Source: Umbellularia californica | Lineage: Eukaryota > Streptophyta > Magnoliopsida > Laurales > Lauraceae | Direction: 5' to 3' | DNA length: 64,000 bases | Assembly (NCBI GenBank): GCA_028538565.1 | Contig: JAPQWN010000006.1 | Location: 61,644,984 to 61,708,983, forward strand | Part shown: in pieces, positions 45,859-58,496 of the stretch | Numbering within the stretch: the first letter of the stretch is position 1 | Layout: each line of letters begins with the position of its first letter | Translations under genes and position numbers: made by a program | The notes under the pieces: model-generated | What the model was told of the DNA's origin: nothing | Seen by the model: only the letters and a program-made list of their open reading frames with translations | Databases searched by the model: none

Positions 45859-48016
45859 TCAGCCCTAGGTTTCTTCCTCCTTGCTTCTTCTTCATCGATT
45901 GTCTATGTTGGGAGCTTTACGAGTTAGAAAAGGGAAATTTAGAACTTCATCTTCTCCATCATCTTCTTCAATGTTTTTGGAGCTAGAGTTAAAAGGAAAT
46001 CTCATATTTTCCTTTCTTCAAGCTATCAAGTAAGTAGTTGTGATATTTCAGCTGTAATTAGAATCATAAGACCCCTTTTCATCTCAAACAATTCATTGAG
46101 TTTGTTTTGAATTGGGTGACTTCGTCTCAAATTGAACTCAAAAGAAAGAGGAGTTTTGTGTGAAATTTGAATCGAAGGCAAGTGTAAGTAGTTATTTGTT
46201 ATTAGATGCTATTTGGCATGAGTTTTCTTGATTTTATTATAAGTATGATTTTAGCCCTATTTATTTTAGAATTGATTTGTGAAAATGAATTGATTGAATG
46301 GAGAAAGATTGGATGTATATAGAAATGATGATTAGAAGTGTTTTTGTTTTTGTTTATGAACGTTGTATGAGAAGTGAACAAGAGGTTCCATAGTGTTATT
46401 GCAGGTGGTGGAGAATCTGGAATGGAAAAATGAATTGTTCAGAATTCCGGATTTGGAATTTTGGAGGAGTCGTTCAAGCGAACCATTTTCTGTATGGCAA
46501 CCGCTCAAGCGAATAAGAGTTCGCTCGAGCAAATCCGTCTCTATTTGACATCGCTTAAGTGAACAAAAGGGGCCGCTCGAGCGACCGACTCTCTAGATGA
46601 TGTCCGCTCAAGTGGATAAGGATCCGCTTGAGCGAACCTGAAGTAGATAACTCAGGTCTTTTTAACCTAATTAAAAGGTGAATTACCTTTCTTAGTTTAG
46701 GAAGTTCCAAGATTTCTAGCATATAATCGAACTTATGTTCAATTAGCCAAATGACGAGGTTCTATTGACAAAATGGTCAATTAAATATACTTAAAGTATA
46801 ATTGGAATTTCTAGGAATTAGTGTTCCTTGATTTGAAACTGAAATGGATCGTGGGTTAATCGAAAGTAATAAAATTTCAGGTTTTATTTCTGAATTTAAG
46901 GAAAAGAACCTATTGATTATATCAAGGTTGATAATAATGTTTATACCTCCATAGGTGTGAATTAAGTGGACTTTAATGTACAAATTTCATAAAAATGTGG
47001 TGTCCATCAAGAATAACACGTACATTAAATAACTGAAGAATTCACCTAAATGGTTGGTTGGAATTGAAGTGAAGTAATTTGAATTGTTAAGGTTATTCCT
47101 TTGATTGTCTTAAATGGCATTATATATTGAACCAAACTCAGATAGGATTAATTGTTAAATTGAACCCGTTGAATTAAATGTGAAACAGATTAAATGTATA
47201 CATTGTGTTTACTCTCGAGTCAAGCACTACATAGCTATTTGATTATTGCTCTTTATGAGTTGTTCCTACTGCAATAGATGATTTAGGAGTGTTCCGGAAC
47301 TCCATGGTGATGTCAGTAGCCCTTGGCTCGAGCACTGATAAATCCCATAATGTTTAATATTTGTAAATGATTCATTTCATTTATGAAAGATGATTCCTTT
47401 CTTTTAGGGAAGATATGATTTGAAATGAAATGCTATTGTAATTGCCAAATTTGAATAAAGACTGTCATTGATTCTGAATTGTATTTGTATTAGTCTAACA
47501 TTAAATTAGACAGATTAAATGCGTAATTAGCATATGTAATCATAGATCTGTTCATATATTGTGGAATTGTCGAATTTACAGTATTATTGATGGCATTACA
47601 GGTTCAACTGCTCGTGCCGATCCTACTCAGGCCACAGCGCGAGCAGAGGAGACCGCTCCAGTTCCTCCAAGAAGGTTAGTTGAATGGAAGTGATGTGATA
47701 TCATATCATATTATATTGGAAAACGAAAATAGAATAGAAACTTTTGAGAGGGAATTATTTTTGAAACATTTCATACTTATCATCCTTGCATTATATTTAA
47801 ATATGCAATTGGATGTATTTCATAGTGAAAGTGAAATTTTGTTTTGTACAGTGGACATTGTATAATTTGTATAAAGCATTTTGTATATTTCCACATAAAT
47901 GTTTATATTTGATATCCCTTGCGAATTCCGTTTGATTTAAAGTTCATGGGAGTAAGTATGGATGCAACTTGGGGTTGACTCGGATTTAATCTTAATCTCG
48001 GGCTCAGGTCGTATCA
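45382..48016 (+). mobile_element. Solo LTR A, Ty3-type, degenerate
   Basis: About 2,635 bases from TGTTACACCCCGTCC to CAGGTCGTATCA, matching solo LTR B along its length (ACGTATTTCGTC, TGTGTATCTCGAC, GTTCCGG, AGGAGACCGCTCC). A TATA-like TTTATAAGG lies 390 bases in, then a GA microsatellite (45829) and a CCCTAGG leader. No primer site or coding region follows. Flanking 5-mers no longer match. Confidence 0.75.
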
Positions 48017-48239
48017 CATGACTACCCTCATGTGAAACCAACGTGGTGTTAAGCATATTTCCACCATAGCTCTCACTCGTACAATAGGACCCATTCCTTT
48101 TAAGCTGAAACAACTTGAAGGTATATCATTAGAGGGAATGGCATTCAGTATGAATGGTCTAAATGATCTCCATGCAGGCTCCACGATGGAGTTCCCAAAA
48201 AGTGTTAAAGATATACAACAAAGATCTGGATTTTGCGAG

Positions 48240-50958
48240 TGTAAGACCCCGCCCCGAGTTAATCAAGATTAACTCTAATTAATTGAAGTTAATGCTAATT
48301 AATCACGTTTAATGAGGCTAATGATAGCTAATGACTAAGCTCGATGAGATTAGTCTCAAATGATTGAATTAAGCCTAATGAAATGATAATGATGGGTATT
48401 AAGTGAATTGAATGATTTTAGACTCAAACTAAGGAACCAAGACCTTTTTCGTAAATACGGATTTATACGTATTTTGTCAAATACGGAAACTCTTGATACC
48501 AACGTGTGTATCTCGACGAGTACGTTAACTTTCATAATAGGCTCGAAGTCATCCGACGAGTATTGACTCAAGTGAGCCTCCATTTGACTTGAATTGAAAA
48601 TAAGAAAGAGAGAGTGGACTTAGTTGAAAGAAGGCCTTATAAGAGATGAGATGAGCTCTTTTGAGTTCATTCTATTTCATCCCATTGTAGAGAAAACCCT
48701 AGGTTCTTTCTCTTCTTTCTCTTCCATTCTCCTTCATCAAAGAGAGAGTTTAGGAGTGATTTAGAGAGGGGTTTTGAGGAGTTCATCTTCAACTTCATCT
48801 TCTTCCTCAAGCCTTCTTCTTCATTGTTGAAGTGATAGAGCTTAGAAGGGAACTCAAGATCTTTTGTTTGGAACTACAAGTAAGTAATGGTTCTTCTCTT
48901 AGGATCTACAAGTCACATTGAGTAGTGGGGAGAGATTTCTAGCACAAATAGCTTAAAGGTTGTGTATTTGCATGTTTATGGATTTAGGGTTTGAGATTTG
49001 GGGGTTTTCCTCTCCAAAAGCTAGCTAAGCAAAGGACATTGAGTGAGTTGGCTTTAAAAGGCAAGTATAAATGCTTCTTATGATTGAACATGCTAGTATC
49101 CAAGTTTTCTTTGAGTTATAATGATGGGTTCTCAAACCCTATTGTTAGAAATGGAGATTTTATGAATTTGGTTTGGTTCTATGGATTTTGATGCTTTAAA
49201 TGATAGAATAGAGGTGTTGTTTGTGTATTAAATGATGGATGAAGAAGGGATATGAGATTCTTTAATGTATGTGCAAATGGTGGTTGAAATGGATGAAAGG
49301 AAGAGTGAATGTTCAGAATCCGGAATCTGGGTTCTGGACAGTTCGCTCGAGCGAACTCCCAGTTCGCTCGAGCGAACCAGTTACTGCCTAACGCGAAAAA
49401 GTGTCCGCTCGAGCGAACTTTAGATGCGCTCGTGCGATGAAGGTTCTGTTTGGGTCCGCTCGAGCGAACTTGGATCCGCTCGAGCGAACCTAATACTGGC
49501 CCAAACATGAAATTGTAAATGAAAATTTGGATTTTGGCGTAAACTTGAAGCACTCCTCGTGAGTATAGATACTCCCTTATATTAGTTTTAAGACTAATCA
49601 TGGGGTAAATTGAGACCGATAAGAATTATGAATAATAAAGAAGGGATCTCCTAGATAATTTATTGTGGACTAAACTTCCATGGGTGATAATTATGAGGAC
49701 TTGAATGCACACACTAATATTACAAATGTGATGTCCATCAAGAATAACACGTGCATTCGGGGACCAATGGTTATACCGTATTGGTTGTTTAGATTTGAGA
49801 TAGAGTTAAATAGAAACAGGGTTGACTAGTAAGTCCCTCATTGTAACCTTGTGTCCCAATCTAGTGAGATTGGTAACAATATTATTCCCTTCCCTCGTCA
49901 TGATGGGAATTATTGAATGAAATTAAATCCAGGATTGGATTACTCCCTGAAAAACATTAACCCTGAAGTCTGGCACTACCTAGCAATTGTACTAGAACTC
50001 TAAATGAGTTCAATGAATTAATAAATGAAAGAAATGACTAATCCTACTGCAGTAGATGAATTTGGGGGCGTTCCGGAGCTCCGTGGTGATGCTAACTATC
50101 CCTGGCCCGGACACTAGTAAGTCCCACTAAATTCCGATCGTATCTATGGGTATTGATCGATACCTTCCAATTGGAAGATGAATCCTTCCTTTGAGAGAAG
50201 ATGGTAATGATAATCCTTCCTTTGAGGGAAGATGGTAATGATAAATCCTTCCTTTGAGGGAAGATGGTAAATAAAATGAATGAAATGACAATGAATGCTA
50301 TGGTAGTGACCATCCATAAATGTGTCCACGAGATTGACTTTTTGTAGTTGTATATTGTTATTGTAGGAACTTTCTAGACTTATCTAGAATTGGAACTGTT
50401 ACTAATAGATTGATTAAGTTTGACTTATGGACTAACATGATATTGTGAGAATTGTTTATACATTGTTGAACCGTCGTGTTCACTAGTGTTATTGATGGCA
50501 TTACAGGCCAAATTGCCCATGCCGGTGCAGCAGCGCCCCCGGCGGGAGCGGAGGAGACCGCTCCGGTTCCTCCAGGAGGATTGATCGAGTGGAATGGCCG
50601 GGATACCGTTTGATACGGGCATCCGAGTGCGAGAAGGAATATTTGTTTTGAGAAACATTTTTGTGAAGCTATTCTTTTTGTATAATCATTTTGGAATGTA
50701 ATTATGGTCACTGCACAATATTTTGGACATGCACTATTGGAAAAGTAAATGATGGATTTGATACATGTATAAGGGACGTTATTTTGTATACATGTATATG
50801 TTAAGTGAAATTGTTTCCGCAGAATTGTGTAATTGACAGGTTTATTGTGAATGTTATCCCTTGTGGATTTCGTTTTAACTTCGGTTAATTCGAGATTTAC
50901 GGGAGTAAGTATGGGCTCACGGTTCGGGGTTACCCGATCTCGGGCCCGGGTCGTGACA
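48240..50958 (+). mobile_element. Solo LTR B, Ty3-type, with exact 5-bp duplication
   Basis: 2,719 bases from TGTAAGACCCCGCCCC to CGGGTCGTGACA, flanked by GCGAG on both sides (48235-48239 and 50959-50963). No internal domain: a solo LTR left by recombination between two LTRs. It holds a TATA-like TTATAAG (48637), AAACCCTAG (48694), a palindrome array (49341-49488) and the exon-like segment at 50517-50613. Confidence 0.9.
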
Positions 50959-51270
50959 GCGAGTCTCTTACGTTGGGCCCATGGACACACCAGTTTCAAT
51001 TTACATATTGTTGGAAATTTTCTTTTGTGCCAATTGTCATTAAAGATAGGACTATGGATTTTTTGGTTAAAAGGTCAATCCTAGTAGTATTTAGATTAGT
51101 TGTTTCCTCTGCCGGTACTGCATATGATTTGAAGCAGATGTAAATTTCTAGTTTTGTACGGTTCAGATGGTCATAATGGAGATGATCTCTCTTTCAAATT
51201 AGTTAGATGTATAGTGTTTGCGCAAAATGGTTAGATGAATAGTTTAATACCCTATTCATAGAGATTTTTA

Positions 51271-52277
51271 GGCAGCGTTTGATTCGCGTTAATGGAGGTC
51301 GGAATGACCATCCCAGCGTTTGGTTCGCAAAAAAGGGGCGGAATGGCCATTACCTCCGGAATCTCATTCCTTTATGTGAGGGAATCACCATTCCATCCAA
51401 TAACGGAAGGAATCACCATTCCATTCATTTCTAACTTTTTGTTGAGACAAAAATACCCTCGCTTGTAATATTATTATTATATCATAATAATAATAATATA
51501 ATATCTTTTTCACCCAACCATTGTGGGGCCCACCCAAAATATTATAATAAAATATAATAATATATTATTATATCATAATAATAATAATATAATATCTTTT
51601 TCACCCAACCATTGTGGGGCCCACCCAAAATATTATAATAAAATATAATAATATATTATTATATCATAATAATAATAATATAATATCGTTTTCACCCAAC
51701 CATTGTGGGGCCCACCCAAAATATTATATCTATCTATCTACTATTATAAAAGAGGCTATGTTGCATGGTTTTTTCAACTAACCATTGTGGGGCCCACCCC
51801 CAAATATTATAATATAATATAAGAATATATTATTTTGAGAAATTGCAAAATTTTTCACTACACCTTTGTGGGCCCCACCCCAAAATATTATAATACAAAC
51901 TTTTTCACTACACATTTGGGGCCCACCCCCAAATAGTATAATATAATATAATAATATATTATTATGAGAAATTACAAACTTTTTCACTACACCTTTATGG
52001 GGCCCATCCCCAAATCATCCACCACAAACAATGCAAATTTGACAGTAGAATCTAATAAGGGTATTTTGGTCAATCTTATGTAAATTTGATTTTATTCCAG
52101 GAAGCATTTCAGCATACCGAACGCAGGAATAGGAATCAGAATTCCATTACTGGGTTGATTCCTCAGCGTACCAAACGCTGGAATGGAATTGACTATTCAT
52201 GCCTCATTCCATTCCATTGTCATTCCAGTCTCCATTCCATTCCTGCCTACAACCATTCCAGCGAACCAAACGCTACC
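51271..52277. mobile_element. PIF/Harbinger-type non-autonomous element
   Basis: Inverted ends GGCAGCGTTTGATTCGC and, on the complement, GGTAGCGTTTGGTTCGC, flanked by TTA on both sides (51268-51270 and 52278-52280). Subterminal GGAATGG repeats occur at both ends. The interior is a minisatellite; no transposase. Confidence 0.85.
51470..52020 (+). repeat. 91-bp minisatellite inside Harbinger-type element
   Basis: CACCCAACCATTGTGGGGCC occurs at 51511, 51602 and 51693, a 91-base period, linked by ATAATAATATAATATC-type spacers. Further diverged units (CACTACACCTTTGTGGG) run to about 52020. Confidence 0.9.
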
Positions 52278-52540
52278 TTAGTGTCTCTTTAGATCAGATT
52301 AGGCTGAAAGGTTCTCCTCATCCACCCATGACAAGGACTCTCCATTCTTACTATAACTACGTAGTGGAGTTTATTCAAACTCTAAAAGGACACCTAGAGT
52401 TGGAAATGGGTCAGATTTAAACTGAGAACCCACCTTGATCTGCTCCTATTTGGGGTGGGTTTGCCAGTAAGTTGATGGAGCAACAACAATTTTACCACCT
52501 CTAGCTGCAGATGAGTATTAACTGCTAAAGACTAACATCT

Positions 52541-52630
52541 TCATCATTATCATCATCAAAGCTTTGTCTTAGCTATGTTTGGTCAGCTATACGAATTTAT
52601 TTCTCCATTTCGGTCTATCTTGAGTTAAGT
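52541..52630 (-). repeat. RTE-type LINE tail fragment
   Basis: TCATCATCAAAGCTTTGTCT followed by GGTCAGCTATACGAAT, a decayed relative of the piece at 29322. Confidence 0.4.
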
Positions 52631-53024
52631 ATTAAAGACTAAGTGACTAACCTATCTAACCTAATGTCTTGAAGTACATGAAATGAAGTCTCTTCCCTAA
52701 AGCCAAAGAGTTGCTAGTTTGGATGATGGGATTGGTGAGGAATTAACATGAATTGAGATGGGACGAACGTGGCAAGATATCAGAAACTCCGAGTGAATCT
52801 CATTCCATCATAATATTGCATCATCATCAAATTCTCTAAGAATGGGGAGAAACTTATTGGTAATATAAAAAATGCATTCAATTAAATCTTATAAGTTCAA
52901 GAATCACGTTTTGTCAACCAAAAACTGAATAATGATTTGAAACATTTCACTTCAGGGCATGGCTCAATTTCTAACTATGTAGGATAATATCATTCTAGAA
53001 CCAAATGGTCCCTTCTAGTGTCTC

Positions 53025-53025
53025 A

Positions 53026-53077
<52 letters not shown>
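53025..53077 (+). repeat. Compound (TG)n(GA)n microsatellite
   Basis: About 11 TG units pass directly into about 15 GA units. Confidence 0.9.
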
Positions 53078-53082
<5 letters not shown>

Positions 53083-53400
53083 TGCAAATTATCAAGGTTA
53101 GAAGAGTACAACATTATAAATGTTGGACTGATAGTGATTCCTATAATGAAGGGGTTGAGAAATTACATTTGAGAGCTACTAAATGCACACTCGTTTTGCT
53201 CCATGCACACTTATACTCTATGCACTCCCCAAACTCACTCCATCCACACCCTATTTTGCCCAAAATGTCCTAACCCATCAAAATCTCATTCCTCTCTACG
53301 CGGACCCTTCTTCCCCCCTAATTCTCAACTCTCCATGACACTCTACCAGAGAAGAAGAGAGAGCAGCCACCATCCCTCACTCTCAACTCTCCCTCACTCC

Positions 53401-53634
53401 CAGGGGCAGAACCACATAGGGGTTAGGGGTGGCCATGCGCCCCCCGGTCGCCCCCATCCCCCAGATATTTGAAAAACCCCTCGGGGTATTGAAAATTTTC
53501 ACTTATTTACATTAGCCCTCCAAAAAAACTAGAAATGTTATAGAAATTTTAAGTATTTTTCCAACAGTAGCTCCACCAAAAACAATTTCTTAAATAGTGG
53601 TCCTCCCAAGGCAAATTTTCTGGTTCCACCTCTG
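53401..53634. mobile_element. hAT-type MITE with exact 8-bp duplication
   Basis: Ends CAGGGGCAGAACCA and, on the complement, CAGAGGTGGAACCA, flanked by CTCACTCC on both sides (53393-53400 and 53635-53642). No coding capacity. Confidence 0.85.
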
Positions 53635-53855
53635 CTCACTCCCTCAGTCTCCTTAAAAATTATCTTCTCTCACTCATTCCCCTCTCTTCCTTACTCTCCT
53701 TTCTTCCTCACTCACTCTCATTCTCAAGCTAAAGCTCTCTTAAGGTAAATCACTCTCCCTCATTCTCCCCTTTCTTAACTTTCTTATTTATTTTTAAGAC
53801 AATGGTTATTTGGGCTTTTCCTTCCTTTCATCCCCTCCCTCCCTCCCTCCTATTG

Positions 53856-53990
53856 GTTTTTTTTTTTTTTTTTTTTTTTTTTTTCTTTTTCAGGACCATT
53901 CGGCCACTCAAGGCTGAACCAATCCCATTTAAAGACCAGAACTATGGTATCAACTGAAGACCTGTGGTTCTTTGAAATAATTTCTAAACA
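53856..53990 (-). mobile_element. Possible diverged SINE fragment
   Basis: A 28-T run is followed by CAGGACCATTCGGCCACTCA and GGCTGAACCAATCCCA, similar in order to the tail end of the SINE at 43171 (GGATCCCGACC, AGCTGGACTAATCCC). No flanking repeat was found. Confidence 0.3.
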
Positions 53991-54406
53991 GTGTGAGCTT
54001 CCCAATCTTCATTCAAAACATTCATTTCGTGCAAATGTAAGTGCCGGATGTGAATAGGTAAAGATGTTGTATGTACGTTTGGCATGAAGCACTCTGTGAA
54101 AAAACATTTAAAATTTAATCATTTTATAGCTAATTACATACTAAATACGTACTTCGTGATAATACAAAAAATTCAAAACCTCAGCCTAATCCTAATTAAA
54201 GTGCTTTGACGTGACATCTTGTTTGAAAAATGAAGACTTTACTTGACTTTTACTATATTAGTAAAGTCTCAAACTAGCTTGAAAGAAAAGAAAAAACCCC
54301 TCAAAATGGCATACTTAAAAAGGGTCACTTTCACTATAAAGTTATGTTCCACTAGAATTGTAGTGGGGGAATATATCAGTGCTTCAACATATGTTGTGGT
54401 AAGGTC

Positions 54407-54500
54407 AGAGACCTCCGTTTACTTTTTAACACACGATGAAAACATGGCAGACCTCCATTTACTTTTTGACACACGATGAAAACATGGCCGACCTCCACTT
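54407..54500 (+). repeat. 42-bp tandem duplication
   Basis: Two units of AGACCTCCNTTTACTTTTTN then ACACACGATGAAAACATGG, with the start of a third (GACCTCCACTTTC). Confidence 0.85.
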
Positions 54501-54937
54501 TCTAGTATGTTGTGCACTCTTCTCGAACATGTCCACTTGCAAGTGGGGAGTGCTAAAAGAAAACCTAGGGTTGCTTTTAAAAAAGATACATCCTAATTAA
54601 ATAAGGAATATTGACCATTACTATTTTTGCAAATGTCAATAGTTTGTATAATAATAGTGTAATATCATACGGGAAAGATACTTAAATTTTGATCTCTCAT
54701 GATGAATCTCAAATCTATGGGCCGCTCTGCGGCAATGTTCCTTAAAATAAGGCCCGCCAAGATGCATTTCTAGAAGGGTATGTTGTGGATTAGAGGTTTG
54801 CCAAATATTATTCGAAGTAGATTATCCTAACTACTGACTTTAGGGCCTTAAAGTTCATAATTAATTCTTAAGTGTGTATTTTATTTTGACTCAATTCAAA
54901 GGTGATTTCTATAATTGAGTATGGTCTATAATTGAGT

Positions 54938-55169
54938 ATAGTCCTTTCACAATCTCTGCACATGAGGACATATATAAAGTGCATGTATTGCTAAACCCAC
55001 AAGTGGAAGGGTGTGACTACTTGTCCTTCATTATATGTTTGCCCTAACTGGTCTCTATAATGCAGTTGAGAGTTGTGACAGCTTGTTGTTGTAGGTCCCT
55101 CAACCGATCGACTACATGAAGAAAAATCTCATTGTTTATAGTCCTTTCACAATCCCTGCACATGAGGAT
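54938..55169 (+). repeat. Spaced direct repeat
   Basis: AGTCCTTTCACAATCTCTGC with CACATGAGGA occurs near 54940 and again near 55139 with one difference, about 200 bases apart. Confidence 0.7.
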
Positions 55170-55739
55170 AATTACCAACCGAAGTCAACAACTCAACACA
55201 CTAATGTTACTGATATTATATGTGTTTTTGGTAAATGGTCCCCACTGTGAGGCCCACCAAAATGTTGGTCAGGATCATTTAGTGGAGAACCAGAGAGGAA
55301 ATGGTAACTGTAGACAGACTAGGATGGGATTTATTATCCAAAAAGCACCAATATCAGAGTCAAAGAAACCCATGCCACAATACTAAAAAGGAACATGTAC
55401 TTGATTGCAGACTTAATTTGACATAATTATCTTTATTTGTGCTTAAGAAAGAAAGAGAAGTTGATCTCAGTGATTAGAAAAACTTCATAATTATTGGATG
55501 ACCGAGGTCAATTCTCAAGATTTTAGATTTTAGGAATTTTTATTGATAAATACACCCCTTAATCTTATTTTCAACAGCAAAAAGATGGATTTGTAAATAT
55601 GGTCGGCAAAGTGCTTCTAAATATACCATGGCATTGTTTTCGGATACAAGTGCCCTCAAGTCACATCATAGCAACTATGTAGGGTGTTTCATGTAAAAAC
55701 TCTACATCACCTATTTTTGGGAGCTAACATCAAATAGTA

Positions 55740-56310
55740 GAATTGTTCTGGAGTTCCAAGAATTTATGTTCAGTAGTTGTCCCCTTAAGTGGAATTTCAA
55801 ATCCATCTTCTTGATAGAGCATTTAAAATTCCAATAAAATATATAGAGAGTGGAGTTTCAAGAATTCTAAAAAGTCGACCTTTTAGGTAGTTCGAGTTCG
55901 AAATTCTGGTGTAAGAAATATGGCATTTTAAATGCCAGGGGACAAAATGTCACATTATATCTAAAAAACCCCCAACACTTCAAATTCCTGTCATAAATTC
56001 TGGTAAAAGAACATGCCCTTAGAGAAATTTTAAATTCTTCAAAAGCTATTATCTTAGGTGGAATTATAAATCCCTCCTCTTAGTAGAGCATTTGAAATTC
56101 CAGTCAAATGCATAGAGAGAATTTCCTGGAATTCCCAAAGGTCATAGGCCATTTAGGTGGCTTGAATTTGAAATTTGGTGAAAGAAATATAGAATTACAA
56201 AAATTATGGGACAAGATGTCACATCATATCCAAAGAACCCATATATAACAAATTTTCATCAGGAATTCTGATAAAGAAATAGGCTCTGAGATGTTACAAA
56301 CATCCTACAA
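55740..56310 (+). repeat. Tandem duplication of about 290 bases
   Basis: Unit order repeats: GTGGAATTTCAAATCC / GTGGAATTATAAATCC; TAGAGCATTTRAAATTCCA; ATTTAGGTGGCTTGAATT and its counterpart; GGGACAAAATGTCACAT / GGGACAAGATGTCACAT; TCTGGTAAAAGAA. The units are substantially diverged. Confidence 0.75.
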
Positions 56311-56600
56311 CCACGGGAGTGTAAATTAGTCGATGAGATATCTATATGCCTTGCAAATTCGAATTTCATATTTCATCAACGAAGTCATGATATTGAGAGG
56401 TTGAAAGAAGTGATATCACGAACAAGTTCAATATTGGCATAAGCAAACTATATCTGATGCCAAATATGATGCTTTGCAACTATTATATATAACAAATCTC
56501 AAATGAATTTCAAATTTTCAAAGCAAAAATCAAGATCAATTGGCTGGCCACCTTTGGTCATGGAGCAATTTTGGCAAATACTATCACACGACGACTTTTA

Positions 56601-57056
56601 AGCATAGTTCTCAATTCCATTTCGATCTTCATTTTGGTCCCAACTCCAAAATGAAATATTTTGGTATCTCGAGATTTTGGCAAAACTTTTTAAAGTAACT
56701 TTTCAGAATAACAAAAATTAAGATATATATATATATGCATGTGTAAAAAATAGAAAAACAAATTATAAATTATGCATGTTTCTTGATTTGGATATTAAGA
56801 AATTTTTTTTTAAAAATAGTGAAAATTGTGCACAACAAATCGGAATGGACCGAAATGGACATTTCAGACAACCGAAATGGACCGGAATGGGCAATCGGAA
56901 TGGACCGTAATGGGCAATCGGAATAGACCGGAATGAGCCAGAGCGGAATTCAAACCGATAGTTTTTTACCCCGGCCCCATTCCGTTTCGGCGAAAGGACC
57001 GGAACAAAAAACTCAGGTCATTCCATCTAAAATGAAACGGAATTGACTACTATGAT
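56601..57056. mobile_element. Candidate MITE with GGACCGGAATGG minisatellite
   Basis: Ends CATAGTTCTCAATTCCATTT and, on the complement, CATAGTAGTCAATTCCGTTT. Near the right end ACCGGAATGGGCAATCGGAAT-like units of about 20 bases repeat. No exact flanking duplication. Confidence 0.5.
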
Positions 57057-57604
57057 CGAAATCTTTGCGGCACGCCACGTGAAATGAATGTGAGACAATC
57101 CCTATACAGAGTTATGCATGATATGAAAAAGTCTGATAATGTAGGATGAACTTTACATGGGAGAAATTAGGTCTTAGTTGATGTCAACACCATCCACACT
57201 ATCATATAATTAAGATCATCTTCTTACAAATATTAGGGATATTGCCCGAACAATGGTTTTTAGATTTGACATTCACTCATGAACCGTCGAAGTTTGGGTA
57301 TTTCCCACATAATTGTTCTGGCAATATTCTAGGGTTGTGCGATATCACACATATCGAACTTTGGAATATCCTAACGGCCATGCAATATCTCACACATCGG
57401 ACTATAAAGTATGACACCATTTTTGTATGAGCAGTACTGTGTGAAATATCTAAAGTTCGTCGATTGTGAGGCAAATATTAAATTTAAGGGTAGTTGTATG
57501 GGCAATATCCACAAATATTAAAAGAACATAAATGTAATTGGATCCAATTTGCACCAAGGCCTGATTCCATTTTAGGTTGTAGGGTCCTATTGGCAGGTAT
57601 TATT

Positions 57605-57606
<2 letters not shown>

Positions 57607-57646
<40 letters not shown>
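57607..57646 (+). repeat. (AT)n microsatellite
   Basis: Pure AT dinucleotide run of about 40 bases. Confidence 0.9.
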
Positions 57647-57650
<4 letters not shown>

Positions 57651-58180
57651 CCGGACCTAATTCACCTTACTCCCATCAATGGCTTGCTTCAAACTTCAAT
57701 TTACCCAAAAATAAAAAGGGTAAATTCAAACCTTCCAAAACAGATTTTGGATTGTGAGCTGAGGTTGGACCAAATTTACCACCATTATCACTACTATTAC
57801 TAATATGCCAAAATTATTACGATAAATATCTCAATATTCTTCAAAAAATCATCAAGATTCAGAAATTCCGAGACATCCACAACAATATCAAATGGAAATG
57901 GAAAGCGAAAAAAAATGATAAAAAAATATTAAAACAATATTTTATACTAATTTTGTATCATTTCATTATTAATCATTTAAAATAATTTTTTTTCTATGAG
58001 ATTCCCTCAAAAAATCCTCAGAAAACCCAAAAAAAAAAATCATTTAGATTTTTAGGACATGACAATTTACAAAATGAGAGTTTTCAAAAAAGTATAAAAC
58101 TTTTGGCTCATTCTAAAAAGAAAGGCACATTAAGATTTGAATATTTCAAAAAAGTATAAAAGTTTTCCATAATTATTTTA

Positions 58181-58496
58181 ATCAAGTCCTCTCCATAAAT
58201 TTTTTTGAGAAATGACAAAAACAACCTTTCATTGTGGATGTTTGTCTTTCCTTTCGTCTCTAAACCTGGCCATTTTAATTTCGATGATCATAACCATTAA
58301 ATGATTATAGTTTTTTAGTTATTTGGAACCTACTATTTTTCACCATCCATGTATAAAGACAATTGAAGTGGGCCCCATTAGGTCATTAAGATTGGAATTG
58401 ATTATTTCTCTTAAATGATTTATTAAAGTTAAAGGTTTGAAAGATAAAATAAGGGTATTTTTTACATTTTCCAATTTTTCATGGAGAGGACTTGAT
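58181..58496. mobile_element. Candidate TIR MITE
   Basis: ATCAAGTCCTCTCCAT and its complement ATGGAGAGGACTTGAT bound a 316-base AT-rich segment. No clear target duplication, so the superfamily is uncertain. Confidence 0.5.

Noticed and set aside
49179..49601. 140-residue minus-strand frame in solo LTR B
   Set aside because: It translates the palindrome array and LTR sequence; no conservation in LTR A.
45382..50958. Solo LTRs A and B as the two ends of one element
   Set aside because: B has its own perfect duplication, the spacer lacks a primer site or purine tract, and the two are strongly diverged.
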